Shown here: piece by piece, positions 26,901-41,900 of the stretch
Layout of the letters: each line of letters starts with the position of its first letter
Numbering within the stretch: position 1 is the first letter of the stretch
Assembly: GCA_028023455.1 (NCBI GenBank)
Contig: JAQFVV010006215.1
Location: 9,009,950 to 9,073,949 of the forward strand
DNA from: Epiperipatus broadwayi
Taxonomy: Eukaryota > Onychophora > Udeonychophora > Euonychophora > Peripatidae
Reading direction: 5' to 3'
DNA: 64,000 bases
The notes under the pieces: generated by a model
Told to the model about the DNA's origin: nothing
Seen by the model: only the letters and a program-made list of their open reading frames with translations
The model's database searches: none
Position numbers and translations under genes: made by a program

Positions 26901-29900
26901 TATTTAATCTTCTGTGTTTATTCTATGCACTATGCATCTTTTTTTCATTCAGATTTTGAACTTGTTTGACAATAGTTTTTAAAACCATTCACCTACATTT
27001 AACTAAACGTCACATGATTTTATGCACAAATCTTTTTGCATCCATTGATTACTCTGGCTTGCACTGGGTGGCACTCCTGTATGGAGAGTTTTGCCTCGGC
27101 ACTTATGTTTATTCATATTTTATTAATACCGTATGTATTTTTGTGATTATGCTGTATGTAATTGTGATTATTTTTGTTATAACAATATCCATAATACTGC
27201 AGTATATTTATAATTATTGTTGTGATTATAAAACATATGTACAGTATACTATTTCTTGTTATATGTTAGATTATTTCCATCATCTAGTGGAATTAAATGT
27301 TTTTAGAAAAAGTCAGACTTCATTTATACTTTTCCAAATACATTCAGCTGTTAATAATAACACATAGGTTAGTATAGAGTACAAAAAGTTTCAAGTTATA
27401 TATGTCTTCTTTTTTTTTCCAAATGTTGCTCCCCTGACTAGTGAAATCTTGTATAAGAATTGAATTATTGACTTAGATTTTTGAGTATTGAATTTAGGTT
27501 ATTTTGCTGAATCCAATAATCAATAGAAATTTGATATCAATAAGAAATCTACCGATTTTGTCTATTTTTTAGATTAATAAATGGTTTATTCCAAACAATA
27601 TAGATTATCACACTAAGTTGATTTGTGAGGTTATTTGACATTTTCTTGTGAGCAATTTTTTTAAAGAATACAAACTTTGATTAGAGAGGAAATAATAGAT
27701 GTGTCAAAAGTAAAAATCATGCATGTACTAATGAACTTTTATTTGAGTGAGAAAACTTAAGATTATTGGCCAGAGAGGAAAAAGTTAAAAAAATAAAATT
27801 TAAAGAAGCTACTCTCATGACAATGGCAAAAATCATAGTGTGATAATCCATAATGATTGAAAACCTCTAATCTCATACACAAAATATAAAATTATTACTG
27901 ACTCTTGTCTTTAAAGAATAGTAGATCAGAATATTATCTTAAATTTAATAATCATTTATCTAAAAGTTATCATTTCAATTCCCATGTTAGATGTTCATTG
28001 ATCAGGCAGCATCATCTAAAAAAGAATGGCCAATATCACTCAAAATACTATGTTCTATACTAACCTGGGTGTTATGAATAACCACAATGTATTTAGAAAA
28101 GTATAAATAATGGTTCAATGTTCTTTAAAATATTTCATAATTCAACTAGATAATAGAAACGGACAAACATATAACAAGTATAATATCTTCATCACAAATC
28201 TTTAGACCAATATATGTATAATATTTGTATTTTATTTTATCCTTTTTTTTCCTCATTCGAATTTCTTATTAAAATTATATTTAAATAATCAGCAAATAAA
28301 ATAAAGATAAAATTAATAATTTTAAATGAACTCTTTATAACTAACTATGATGAATGTATTTTACTTTTAATCAGTGCTTGAATAGATGTAAGTAATTTAA
28401 TATAATTTTATATTTTAATACATATGTTGGTAATGGTTTTTAATTATTGATGAATTTGTTCACTTTTTTTTTTTTATTGTTATGATTTTTTTCTTTGCTG
28501 TATTAAGATCTTATACTTATCCACATGTGTTATATAGTTTGTTTTTTCTTCTGTTTGCTATATTTAAAATCTTATACACTGCTTTATGTATTATATATTT
28601 AGAATTTACATTTTTTCCCAAGCAAAAATATATTTGCAAGCTAAATAAAATTTATGATTTAACATTCATGCATTTTTGACTTTCAACAATGCTCTAACTC
28701 CTAATTTATTGAAAAAGTGAGGTATTCCTGTACATATAAATGCAGATAAAAATTTAAAACTTAATCTTTGTTTTTTATTGAATGCTTTTATATTAACTTA
28801 CCTTATCTGTGTTTCTATCATTATGTGCACATTTTTGAATTAACAATGAAAAAAACTCAGTTCCTTTTAGAATCAAACTCACATCCTTACATCCCAAGAA
28901 AACTTCTTAACAACTGAGCCAACAAATAGACTATATTTGTAGAATAAAATTTTGTTAATATTGATTTCATTATTAAATTAATTAAAAAATATATATATAT
29001 GTCTGACGAATATTAGATTTTTAAAATAAAATTTTGTTTATATTGATTTACTTACTTAATTAAATTAATTATATATGGGATTTGAACACAGACTTTCAAG
29101 CTTCCTTCAACTATCTGCTCTATCTCATACAACCAATACACATGATCACATATAGTGAAAAAGATGAATGATCTCCAATATATGTGTATTTTGTGCTGAA
29201 CTCATCAGCTCATCTAGATCATCATCTCCCACACATAGATATAATCAGTGCTTGGTTTATATTAAGATAACAAATCTTCAAATTGATTGTATATATGTAT
29301 GGAAAGTGACAATCTGGATCAACTGATGAGTGCTTGTTCAGCACAAAATGCATATATTGGAGATCATATATCTTTTTCACATATGTGTGGTCATGTGTAT
29401 TGGTTGTACGAGATAGAGCAGATAGCTGACAGGAGCTTGAAAGTCTATGTCCAAATCTCTTATATGATTACTCGAAAACTCCAAGTATATAAATTATATT
29501 TGTATTCAATCAAATATTAATTAAATTGATTAAAAAGTCAATACATAAATATTTTTATATAGTAGACAATCACATGATATTTAAATTTAGAATTTATTTG
29601 TTAGAGGCTGTATTTTTTTTACATCTTATTATTAAATTATAATTTTTATGTTTTAAAGGATTTTATTATTTAAATGTTTCAATATTGCATAATTTTTTTT
29701 TTTTTTATAAAATCATACTTAGGATGTCAATAAAACCTGTAAAAGTATTACAGTTAATAGTATATAGGATATTATATATTTACAAAAATAAGAAAAACGT
29801 TCTCCTTAGTAATGCTTCTGCTTATTAGAGCTAGCATTCTAGTGGCTTAGATGCTGCTGCATTAAGGTCCATGTATCAGATAGGTTTTTTTTATTTTAAT

Positions 29901-32900
29901 TAATTTAAGAATGATTCTAGGGAAGAACAAAATACTTTTAGGATTAAATTAGAATCACTCAGAGCAAGATGATAAAATATTTCCACACACAATATATACT
30001 TAAATTATAATTTTGTCAGATTTTTTTGTAGTTTTAACCATTTTTTGAAATAATACATAAATATAATTAAAAAATAAGATGTAAAAAAAATATTTTTTTC
30101 AAACAATGCTTTTATATAAATAGCTGACTAAAAAGTACTAAATAACAAAGTAATGCTCTCTCAGTTAATTTGCCATTCTTGAAAGATATCAAAGACCTTA
30201 AGAATCTAGACTTTTTATAAAACAATTGGAAATTGTAGTAATATTGCATTTTATAAAAGTATTTGAGGCTCTAATAAATTATAAAAATGAAAAACATCTC
30301 AAATTCTTTTATGAATTGACAATATTCGTGCAACAAGTGTGGATTCTTAAGATCTCTGATAAATTCCAAGAATGATAAATTAACCGAGAGAAGGATTACT
30401 TTGTTATTTTGTACTTTTTTAGTTGGCTACTTATATAAAAGCATTATTTAAAAAAAAAAAAAAATCCTTTTTTTACATCTTATTTTATTTACTTAATTAC
30501 ATTTCAAAATTTGACTTATTTTTGTATGATCATTCCAGAATAAGAAGTTTAATAAGAAGTCTAATAACTGATGATATTTTTGTTTGAACATAAATTATTT
30601 TTAAAGAAGGTTCTTCTAAGCAGTAATTGTTAATTTATGTAACTTTTTTTGAAAGCATTAATATCATATTAATGAACACTGATAACATTTATTTTCACAT
30701 TCCTGAATCACAGTGTAGACAGTGGCAAAGTCTATTGACACTGAATGATAATGCAACCAGACATCAATGACCCTTAGTATTCATTCATTTTTATTTATTG
30801 ATAACATTAAGGCTTTTGGGTTTGTAAAAGATCTTAGTAATTGCAGCTAAAATAAGCACAAGAGAAGTCATTGTATGCTAGGTTTTTTGTCTATGAATAC
30901 TTTGAAAATTTATGGTTTTTTAAAAAGCTTTTTATTTTACATTCGTTATTGCAATATTTATACCAAATTGTTCTTTCTACCATCAGCAATAACATTTTTT
31001 GATATCATTGCTATAATTTCCTGATAATTTAGAATCGGATTTAGCCTGATAAACAATTTGCCTCATTGATTGGCTATAAATAAGTTCTAATGGCTATCTT
31101 AATTAGTATCAAGCTGATGATTTGTTTCATTGTTATTTATCTATGAATATCCTTCATGATAGTAATCAAAAAGAAATAAAATAATCTGAAAATGTCCATT
31201 AACACAGACCTTATTACTTGACTTACTACTATCATTTCCACAGTAGGAATTATTTCATTTGTAACTTGGGGCTTAAATTATATTTAAAGTAATCAGATCG
31301 GATCTCTATCTAGTAAAAAAGGTGCTAGATTTTAAAGAAAACATTATACAATATTCAAGTTGATTTATTTTTTATATATAACTGATAATATAGAATATGA
31401 GAAGAGGTCTAAGTCAGTTTTCAGTCTTCATAAAAAAGAAAAACTCATTCTGGTTTGCATTTGTAACTTTTCCTATAATCTTAGAAGTAGAAAATTTTTT
31501 AAACTATATTAAGCTCCATATAATTGTTATGTGAATTTAAATTTTATTGAACTATCTGTGTTTTAGTTTTTTGTTCAATTTATGGTGGAAAGCATTGCAG
31601 TTTTTATTTCTGCTTGGTATTCTAATAACTAATTCGCTGATTTATCCTTGATTAATAATTGCTGATTATCCTTGATTAATAAATGCAATCCCAACCTTAT
31701 TTTTTGGTAAGAAGAACTTTGATTCTTGGACTGTATCTTTAATGTCAATGTTTCTCTACTAAACTATGCCCTATTTTTTTTTTAGAATAACTACTTTGCT
31801 TCTCCTTCAGTCATTTAATTCTTTTTTATTTATTAATAATATCATTGCCACTGACTGTTGAATTACCTAATGCTTCCATAATATCATACAAAGTTTGTCT
31901 TAAGAAAGAAAATTTGATGATTTAAAGTAAACTAACAATGAAAAAATATATCAAGACTTGGTTCCTTTATAGTGTTTAACTGAAGGTTTGGGAGGATGAT
32001 ATATTAGTTGTATTTGTATATTGGATTATTTCTATCATCTAATATTATGTATTGAATGTCTTTAGAAAAATTAAATTTTAGTAATAATCTGGACTTTTAT
32101 CATCATCATCAACAACCATTATCAATCCACTGCAGGATGAAGATCTCTCCAAGTTCAATCAATCTTCTTCGATCTTTAGCTTCTCTTCTCCACATCACCC
32201 CTGCATACTTTCTTATTTCATCCATTCGTCTCGCATGTGGTCTCTTTCTGGGTCTTTTATAATCTCTTGGAATCCAGTTTAAGATTTCAATTGTCCATCT
32301 ATTATCTCTTCTAGCAATATGTCCAGCCCAACTCCACTTTTTTCAATGAGGTCAGTAACACCTGTTTGTTCTCTTACCCACATATTGCATTTTCGATCTC
32401 TTTTTGTTACTCTCAACATGCATCTTTCCATACTTCTTTGAGTGGTCTGAAGTCTCTGTATTGCTCTTCTATTAAGTGTCCAAGTCTTAAATCCATAAGT
32501 AAGAACTGGTAAAACACATTTATTAAAAACCTTCCTTTTCAAACACATAGGCATATTTCCTTTTAGTATCAAATTATTTCTACCAAAAGCACTCCAAACA
32601 AGTTTAATTCTATGATTAATTTCATCCATTATTTTTCCATCTATATTAATAATCTGACCAAGGTATTTGTAACTGCTAACTTCTTCCATCTCATCACAAT
32701 CCATCTCATTGCAATCAATCTTTATTTTCATATTTTGAGAAAATCCATTAAACATTACTTTAGTCTTTTTAACATTTATCTTTAGTCCTACTTTTTTACT
32801 TTCATCTGATAACTCCTGCAACATTTCCTGCAGCTCTAAAGCATTATTTGCAAAAACAACTACAACATCTGCAAAATCTAAATGACTTAAAGAATCTCCA

Positions 32901-35900
32901 TTTACTTTCACTTCTTTAGCATCCCATTTTAATCCATAAAATACTTCTTGCAGCACTGCTATAAAAAGTTTTGGAGATATGGAGTCACTCTGTCTTACAC
33001 CCTTCTCAATGTTAACTTTCGCAGTATCATTATGTAATCTAATTGTTGCTGTTGCATTTTCATAAATATTCTTTAAAATATGGCAATATCCTGGATCTAT
33101 ACCTTGATGATCCAATGCTTTAATCACTGAAGAAATGCTTATAGAATCAAATGCCTTTTTATAATCTACAAATCCAGAGCATAATGGCAACTCGTATTCA
33201 TTTGTCCTTTGTATAACTTCTCTCAATACCTGTACTAAAACCACTTTTAAATCAAGCTTGTTCTCTTGGTTTGTGAAATCCAACGTTCTCTGTAGATGAA
33301 TTGTAATTATCTTGGTAAAAATTTTGTATAAAACTGATAAAAGGCTGATAGGTCTGTAATTTCTAATATCTTCTTTGTCACCCTTTTTAAATATTAATAT
33401 TGCATTATTCCAATCATCTGGTACATCTTTATCATTTAGACATTTGGTATATAACTTTGCTAAAAAAATTTCTATTTCTTCACCTGCTTCTTTTAATATA
33501 TCAATTATATTTCCATCATTACCTGAAATCTTCCCTTTCTTCATACATTTAATTGCATGTCTCACTTCTTCATTTAAAATTCTGGGCAATTCAGAAGATG
33601 TAGTAGATATAGGAGGTACTTATTCTTTATTACTATAAAATTCTTGATAAAAGTTTTCTATCCATTTCATGATGTCATCTCTCTTTTTAGTAATAATTCC
33701 ATCTTTTTTTCTTATTCCAGATATAAATTTTCTACCAATACCAAAATGTTATTTTACACTATAGATTTTCTTGCTAGTTCACAGTTATACTTTCATATAT
33801 CATACTCAACTCTTTTCCGCACCATTTTACAAAATTTGAGATATTCAATCATTTTTAATGCATCATTTTTGTATATCTTCATATTTTTTCTTTTCTTCAT
33901 AAATTCTCTAGTCTCAGTAGAAATTTTATTGGTCAATTGCTGTTTTTTTCTACCAGCTAAGATATCTTTGTTGCAGTTTTTAAAAGTGTATCAGTTATTT
34001 TCATATTAATTTCATTCAAATCTGAATCATGTTCAAAATCTACTAGTACTTGAAACCGATTTGTAAGTTCTAATTTAAATTCATTAGAATGTTTCAGAAA
34101 ATTAGGAATATCAACTGTAAATATTGTTTTTCTTAATAATTTTTGTCTCTCTAGTTTTGCATTAACATGTATCTTACATCTTACTAATCGATGATCACTT
34201 CCTGTGTTAAATTTATTAACAACATTACAATCTTGAAATATATATTTTTTGTTAGTCAAAATATAATCCAATTCTGTTGCACCTTCATTTGGATGCTTCC
34301 ATGTCCATTTTCTTTTAGCATTTTTCTCAAAAAAAGAATTCATAATATAAAGGTTTTTTTTTCTGCAAACTCTACAAGTCTATGTCCTCTCTCATTACTA
34401 TTACCATAACCAAAATTACCTACAGCACTTTCATCTTTCATTTGTTTACCAATTCCAGCATTAAAGTCTTCCATAACAATTTTAAAATGTTGTTTACTCC
34501 GATCAAAAGCCTTTTGTACATCCATAAAAAAATCTTCTACTTCATCTCTATGAGAAATTGTTGGGCATAAACCTGAATTATCTGCATTTGATATCTGCTA
34601 TTAAGTTGTATAACTAATCTTGCAACTCTGTCCAATACACCATCAATCTCCACAATGTTGTTCTTCCACGTTTTATTTATAATGAATCCTACTCCACTTG
34701 TATTTCCAATATTTATACCTTTATAATAGAGTACATGTCCACTGTTTAAATCAATTGTCCATTCACCTTTTCTTCTAACTTCACGAAGTCCAATAATGTC
34801 CTATTTAATATAAGACAGTTCTTCTAATTCTTGCAATCTTCTTTCACTTGAAAGTGATCTGCAGTTGTAAGTACCTAAATAAAAAGTCGTCATCAAATGG
34901 CAGCCTGGGTCTGCAATCAGGGGATTCTTAGCACCCTCAACCTTCGGCTACCAACTGCTACATTGGTTGGTGGCTTTACAGCTTTCTTGGAATAAGGGCC
35001 ATGATATATTTTTGTCTGTCATAATTGTATGTATTGAAAAAATATTTACGATTTACACAAACATTCATTCTGCCATATCAGGCAACTGAGAAGAAAGACC
35101 ATGGTGTTTCTTGATTTTAAACTCAGAATAAACTCGCCATGCTGGCTAATGCGTGTTGGTGAGCAGCCCATCCATGTTTGTATAGTATATGAATAATCAC
35201 ATAGTAATAACAGCTGCAACGACAAGAACGTATGAAGTGGACATTAGGAATTTGCCCTGCTCAGTTCCTTTAAGGCCTCCAAGAGGAATCAAAGGGTCTC
35301 CTTTCAGTTAATAGCAAACTTCTTTCTGCAGCCCTGGTCTTTTATATTTTAAATTTAATCATAGAAGAAGTAGTGGGTTTTATTTTTTTCTTAATTTTGT
35401 GTTGTATCGATGAGTCAGGTCATATTATGTGTAATTTTTGTAAGGAATGATAGGAAATACTTCATATTAAAAGAAAGAACAACAGATTTTATTTTTATAA
35501 ACAAAACTTATGAATCTTAATAAAGGGCACCTGTGTGATATAAAAGGAAAATAAATAAAATTATCAAAACAATTTATGTGATTAATAAATTTGTTATAAA
35601 TTATGTTAAGCTTAAGTAACTTAATTAAAGTGTGTTTTTAATGAGCAAGAGAATATTGCTATAGTCCTTGAAATTTGGCGATTCATCAAGTGTGGTTGAT
35701 TTATTATATGGGAGTAATACACTTATTGAAATAGAACTAGTATATTGTCTGGTTGACATTAGTATTGTAATCACCCTACCTTGAGCTGGGTTAATTTTTT
35801 GTAATTATTATATTTAAATTATTTTAAGGCTTAGATACCCATAAGAACTGAAGTATACCTTTTGGTTATTAGGCAACAATCATGATCTAATGGCTGTACA

Positions 35901-38900
35901 TATGCCTTACTCTCTTACTATTTGCATCAATTATTTTTAAGATCTTTATGTAATTATTTAAAGCTCTCAGATGACTTGTTATGTGTGTATCATTTCTGTA
36001 TCACCACTAATATAGAATTTGTTGGTCTTTATATCAATTTTCAATTTGAAAATATTATGAAGTATCTTCAAATTCACAATTATGTACTTATTGCCATTCT
36101 ACCACTAAATATGATGTTAAAAAATAAAATCATTTAATTTGTGTACTGATTATTCTTTTGAGGATAAATTTTTAGAAATAAAAATTTCATTTTTTAAAAA
36201 AATGAATGTATCTTACATGGTAACAGTAAATCAAATATTCATACTAGAATTAGAACAAACTAAAGGATGTGTATATGTAAAGTAAACTTTGATTAATGAC
36301 TACATTAGAAAATGTTATGTTTTTGAAATTTTCTTTTGAGATTTAAATGTTTTAAATCACACTAATTTGGAACTTTATAATATCGCTGTTTGTGCTTTCT
36401 TGAGTTGGTCACAGATATCTGGAGAAATGGGATTTTTTAGAATTTGCATAGGTCCATGCTGCTGGTTTTAGAAAATTCCTTATATTAAGATATAGTGGGA
36501 AGAATTTCATGATATGCCTGAGATAGTTTATGAATTTTTTATTGGAGTTCATGAAAAATGATTTTCTTTGAATATCTTTAAGTCTATTTAAAACTGAATA
36601 GTTTAAGAAGAAAAATTCTGCCTTCCGCCATTTATGTGGCCCATTTTACTTTGTGTAATTATTTCCTGTAGTCTTCAATTTGGCAAACTGTATCCAAACA
36701 TATTTAATATAATGAGCATGCTAATAGCTCTAAATATGTTTTTCGATAAATGCTGTAAGAGAAAACATTTAAAATCTAAAATTATCCCTATCCCCAAACC
36801 TGTTTTGAGCTAGTGGCTCTCGTCAGCGAGGCACTAGGACATTCAGATATTAGATCTAAAGTACAAACTCCAGCCTTAATTGCAGAATTTATCAAAAAGC
36901 TTGTTTAGAGTTATTAGTACATTCATTATATTATATTTGTAAATACAAGCTAATTAAACCACATAATGTATGACTTGGTTTTCTTACTAAACATATTTGT
37001 ATGGTTTTCTTGAAAGTTATTCTATATAGCAACCTTTATAATTCACAAAGAAAGATCTTATATTTTGCTATAATATTTATATATTAACACATTTTGTATT
37101 ATATTTAAAATGAAAGAAAATGTAAACTGTTTTATGGAAACTTTTTTCCATAAACATGCAACTTGGGCTTAGTAGGAGAAGAATGATATTTGTGTAAATA
37201 TATTTAAACCTATATTTAATCTGTACAAATGAATGAATAAAGAATAAAGTTTTGGAATTTTTTTAAAAAAAAAAACAAGTTTTAAAGTTCCTTTCTACAA
37301 ATTTAGTATATAAATTGTTAAATATTTGTATCAATAAATTAAACATTATAAAAACAAAACTTGAAAATATTTTTATTGTTATTATTAATAAAATGTAATG
37401 AATGTTTCATTTCAGTTATAAAAAATCATTGACTTTCAAAGTAAAAAGCATTTGAAAGTTTTAAACTCTTGCTTTTTAAAATAAAAATAGAAAACCATTA
37501 TATAAACGTATTTTAAAAATTATAAATAAATATTTATTTTAAAAAAAGTCCCAAAAAAAAAAAAAAAGATACTAAAGTGTAAGTTTCTATTCTGGGCTAT
37601 AATTAGTGATTGATAGCATATACCATTGCTACTTATTTCTCTACTTATTACATAGAATTAACCTTACTTATTCCTTTGTTTACTTCACATATAAATATGA
37701 AAAAATTAGTATAGTGACTAGTGTATTCATTTACTATGCCCACAATGGGCTTGTGAAACATGAATATTTTTTCATGTTTCAGATAGGCTTAGAATTACCT
37801 TTTTTTTAAATAATTGTTCATAGCTGCCTTATATAATTACTCAATTATTCATTAGTAATTGGGCATCTAACTATTCTTAATAAGAGATTAAAATAAGGAA
37901 GAAAGGTCTAAATCATCATCTACTAGTATAGTGCCTTCTCTTTCATAATTCCTCTTTAAAAAGTTGATGAATATTTTGCCATTTACACACACACACACAT
38001 ATTGCAAACATAATGTTCATACAAATATAAGAAGATAATTTGAAAAGATAAATCATGAAATATATGCATATTCTCTCTTTAGGATGACATTGCTTTTTTA
38101 ATTGTAGAAATTTTCTCATTATTCAATTTTTTATCCAGTCAGTTAAATGTCACATTCAAATGGTAGATCATTTTCAAACAGCCATAAAAGTTTACTATAT
38201 TCCAGATTGTTCTTACTCGAGTCAGAATTTAGTCTTTTGTTATAGAACTATCTTAATAATTTGTTATAGTAAGAAAATACTTTTTATGTATTTCATATCA
38301 AATTTAGAGAATTATTGTCACCGTTACCGCATATCACAAATTCACTCACTGTTTTTAATAAACACATGTTTAACTGCGTCATCCATTTTTATTTGCTCCA
38401 GGCAAATATGTATATGCATATACTTTCTGCAATTTATAATTCTTTATTTATATTTATTTAGACCAAAATTTGTTACCATAATAATTGATAATTATCTACA
38501 TACTCTTATAGAATTATTTTATTACATATTATTTATGGTATATACATATATTATAATTTATTCTTATGTATACATATGTATATAATGGATGGATAATTAC
38601 ATTTGATAAATATTTGTAACCAATCAAACCTTTCTTATATATATATGTTTCTTTATACAAAAATATATATAAAGAGAAATTAGAAAAAATAAATCACAGA
38701 AATATAACTCAAGCTTTTATTATTATTTTTAGGATTTAGGTGACATGGATTCACCCAATTTAGATGTAAATAGAGAAGGCCGACAAAGGCTGAAGTCTTT
38801 AGATACTTTTCGTGGTCTAAGCATTGCTATTATGATATTTGTTAATTGCGGAGGAGGTCGTTATTGGTTTTTTAAACATTCAGCATGGAATGGCCTTACT

Positions 38901-41900
38901 GTAGCTGATGTTGTTTTTCCATGGTATGTTTTATTAATTATATTATCATTTTTATTACTATTATTTTTATCATCTTCATAATTATCATTATTATCATCAT
39001 TATTATTATTAAAAGATTTAATATTTAAATAATATAGCATCCATGAGGAGAAATACAGTTAATATTTATTGTCTTTTATCTAATCCATTTTCTCGAGAAC
39101 AATTCTGGTGATATCAAAAATGGAAATCATTTCAATGTTATGATTTGTTTCTTATTAACGTAATAAGATTCAATGATATTTAACTTTTTATTTAATCAAT
39201 AACATTCGTTTCATTATTTAAACCGTGCTTTTATTTTTTCTGAGATATAGCATACTGAAGTTGAGTTATTAATTCTATATTATCTAAACCATACTTATCA
39301 GCAAGATAATAGAAATATATATCAATTTTAAGTACTATACTCAAAAACTATAGACTTTCCAAATATACAAAACATCATAAGATAAGTAATCTCTTGCATT
39401 ACATATCTACTAAATTGCTTTCTAAAAGTAATAATGAAATTGATTTTATAATTTTGTTTTGATCAGTCATAATTTTTTTTATCAAGCACATGTTGCAAAT
39501 TTAAATTTATTTTTCATTATGATTTGAATCAGCATGCTTTATAAATATAACTTTAGCAAATAGTTACCTGAGATAACTCTAAATTAATTATCTTTTATAA
39601 AAGCAGTTAATGTTAAATATTTTAAAACTAATTTACTCATAAAAATGAATTTATAATTATTACAACACTCTCTTGTGCCATATCTATTGATTTCAATTCT
39701 TTACAGTTTTATAGTTTTTTAATATTCAAGATATAGATTTTTTAAAATCGATGTCAGAATTACTTTACTTCACAGTAGTGAAAAGATAATCATTATAAAG
39801 TTTTACATACTTCCAATCAAGAAAGTATACTTTGTGTGCTTTTTTTTAAAGACTATTTAGTGAAAATAATTAATTTTATCTACAAACGGAATTCAAATAA
39901 TTATTTGCATGACTTCATGCATACTTTTGATAGTTTCTGATAGTTTGGGATTATTGTATGAAGAAACTTTTGTTAGTTTTATGAAATAAGCTAGAAAATA
40001 TAATTATAACTATAATTTTAACAAGACTTCATCGAACTACAAAACTTTTAGAAAGCAATTCTATCGGTCTTGGGAGAACTTGCTGAATCCTGCTACTGCA
40101 AACAATTGAGAAAAGTTGATTTTTTTTATCTTGGATAAAGATTATTTATAATGAGTAAATAATATGACATGAAGCTTAATATTGTGACTTTTTTAAGTTT
40201 GTTTTCACTGAATATTTATAATATGCATGTTTTTAAAAATATTTCATGTTATTAAAACTATCATATAGGATTAAATTTTATAACTAATATATACTGTGTT
40301 TAATAAAATATAATACTCTTTGATATTTTTTAAAGAAACTTTATTTTAATTTTACTTGCATCTTTTATTAGAGATTATAAATATTTTACATTTTATTATA
40401 TTATATTTCATAATATGTGTATGCCAGCCATAATACTTTTTAATTATTTTTTTTTATGTATATTAAAAATGATTATATTTGTAAATAAATATATTTTCAA
40501 ATATACAAAACAAATGTCAAATTTTGATTCTTATATATATATATATATATAAACTAATAAATAACTAATAATGATAAATTTAAATATAGCTGCTTCATAA
40601 AATTTAATTTATTTTTTATAAATGAATTAACAAAAACTGTAAATAAACCTATATTATTTAAGATATTATTATATTTAGCCTCATTATTTTACAATATGTA
40701 GAGGACAGATTGATCCAATTTGTTTCTGCATTTTAACTTCTCCTTTTGACTTATTTAAGTATGTATATTTTTAATATAAAAATTGGTTTATAAAATATAT
40801 ATTTTTGATCTTTATTTTAATTAAATTTAGAATTAATTTGTTTAATAAGTAATACTTCTTTTATTTAGCTTTTATTCTGTTTTATAATTAATATACTTAT
40901 TTTAAAACATGTCCACTTTTTTTTAATATGAATATTTATTGTTGATTTTTTTATCATATTTGTGTTGAATGAATTTTTTTTTTCTAACATATTCTTATCA
41001 TTGTCATCATTTTGTTCTCTACATTTTTCAAATTGTTTTATATATCCCATTTATTATATATATATTGTAACAATACTGTATCTCTGTAAATTGGCTATTA
41101 TAAATTTAAAACTAAAAATTTTATTGGCTTTAATTTTTATAGTTAAGCAAATATTTTCATCACTGTCATTGGTTGCGTAGCATAGAATATAATCATTATC
41201 ATATTTAAATAGTCTATCATACTAATGTTTAAGAGAAATATATAATTTTATAAAACATTTTTGAATGGCTTTCCAAGCAGATTTTTTTTTTGATAGATTT
41301 TTATATTTGTGTAAAGAAAATATGTACACTCGTATTTCTTTGTTATTCTTATAAAGAAATAAAGTTATCAAAGTGTATATATCAAAAGAAGTGCCCACAA
41401 TGTATAAAACAAAAAAAATAATTCAAAAATAGAAATATAGAATAGATTTATAAATCCAACAGTACCACACTAAAATATTTAATGAGAAATGGAACAAACA
41501 GTTCTTCTATTTTATGTTTTGTATGCACATGCATTCGTATTTAGATATCATAAAATTAATTCGTTTAGTTTACTAGAATATTTATTAAATAATAAATTAT
41601 TTATTGAAAAAGTCATTTTAAAATTAATTTAATAAATATCAGAGAACTTTAAAGTTTATGATTTATATATTTTAAATAAATATTTGTAAAAATTATTTTT
41701 TAAAATCCAGAAATAAAAATGAAGCGATTAAAGAAGTCTGAAATTATTATTATTATAGTTTTTCTTCATTTTTAAAAATGGTGTTTCTAAAGTTTTACTG
41801 CTTTAATTCAAAACTTAACTTGTAACATTTTGTCTGGCATTAACTATGACGACCTTCCTGGACAAATGAAGAAACTCCAATGCATTATGGAGAATATTCT

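Larger units (their letters stand above)
29057..29532. repeat. Family B inverted composite with possible target duplication
   Basis: A minus unit (29073-about 29280) and a plus unit (about 29283-29516) sit head to head. TTAATTAAATTAATTA at 29057-29072 and TTAATTAAATTGATTA at 29517-29532 differ at one base and may be the target duplication, though both are simple sequence. Each unit has a hammerhead motif. Confidence 0.7.

Noticed and set aside
26966-27367. 133-codon ORF
   Set aside because: Runs through a family A fragment and family D sequence; composition-driven.
28866-28932. tRNA gene on the minus strand
   Set aside because: A and B boxes are recognisable but the acceptor arms do not pair and the anticodon arm is poor; kept only as a tRNA-like repeat.
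33375-34409. Plus-strand ORFs at 33375, 33644 and 34191
   Set aside because: Antisense shadows of the minus-strand RTE element.
38160-38585. 141-codon ORF just upstream of the catalytic HGSNAT exon
   Set aside because: Ile/Tyr/Phe-rich text driven by AT composition, with no domain; it lies in an intron and does not join in phase.
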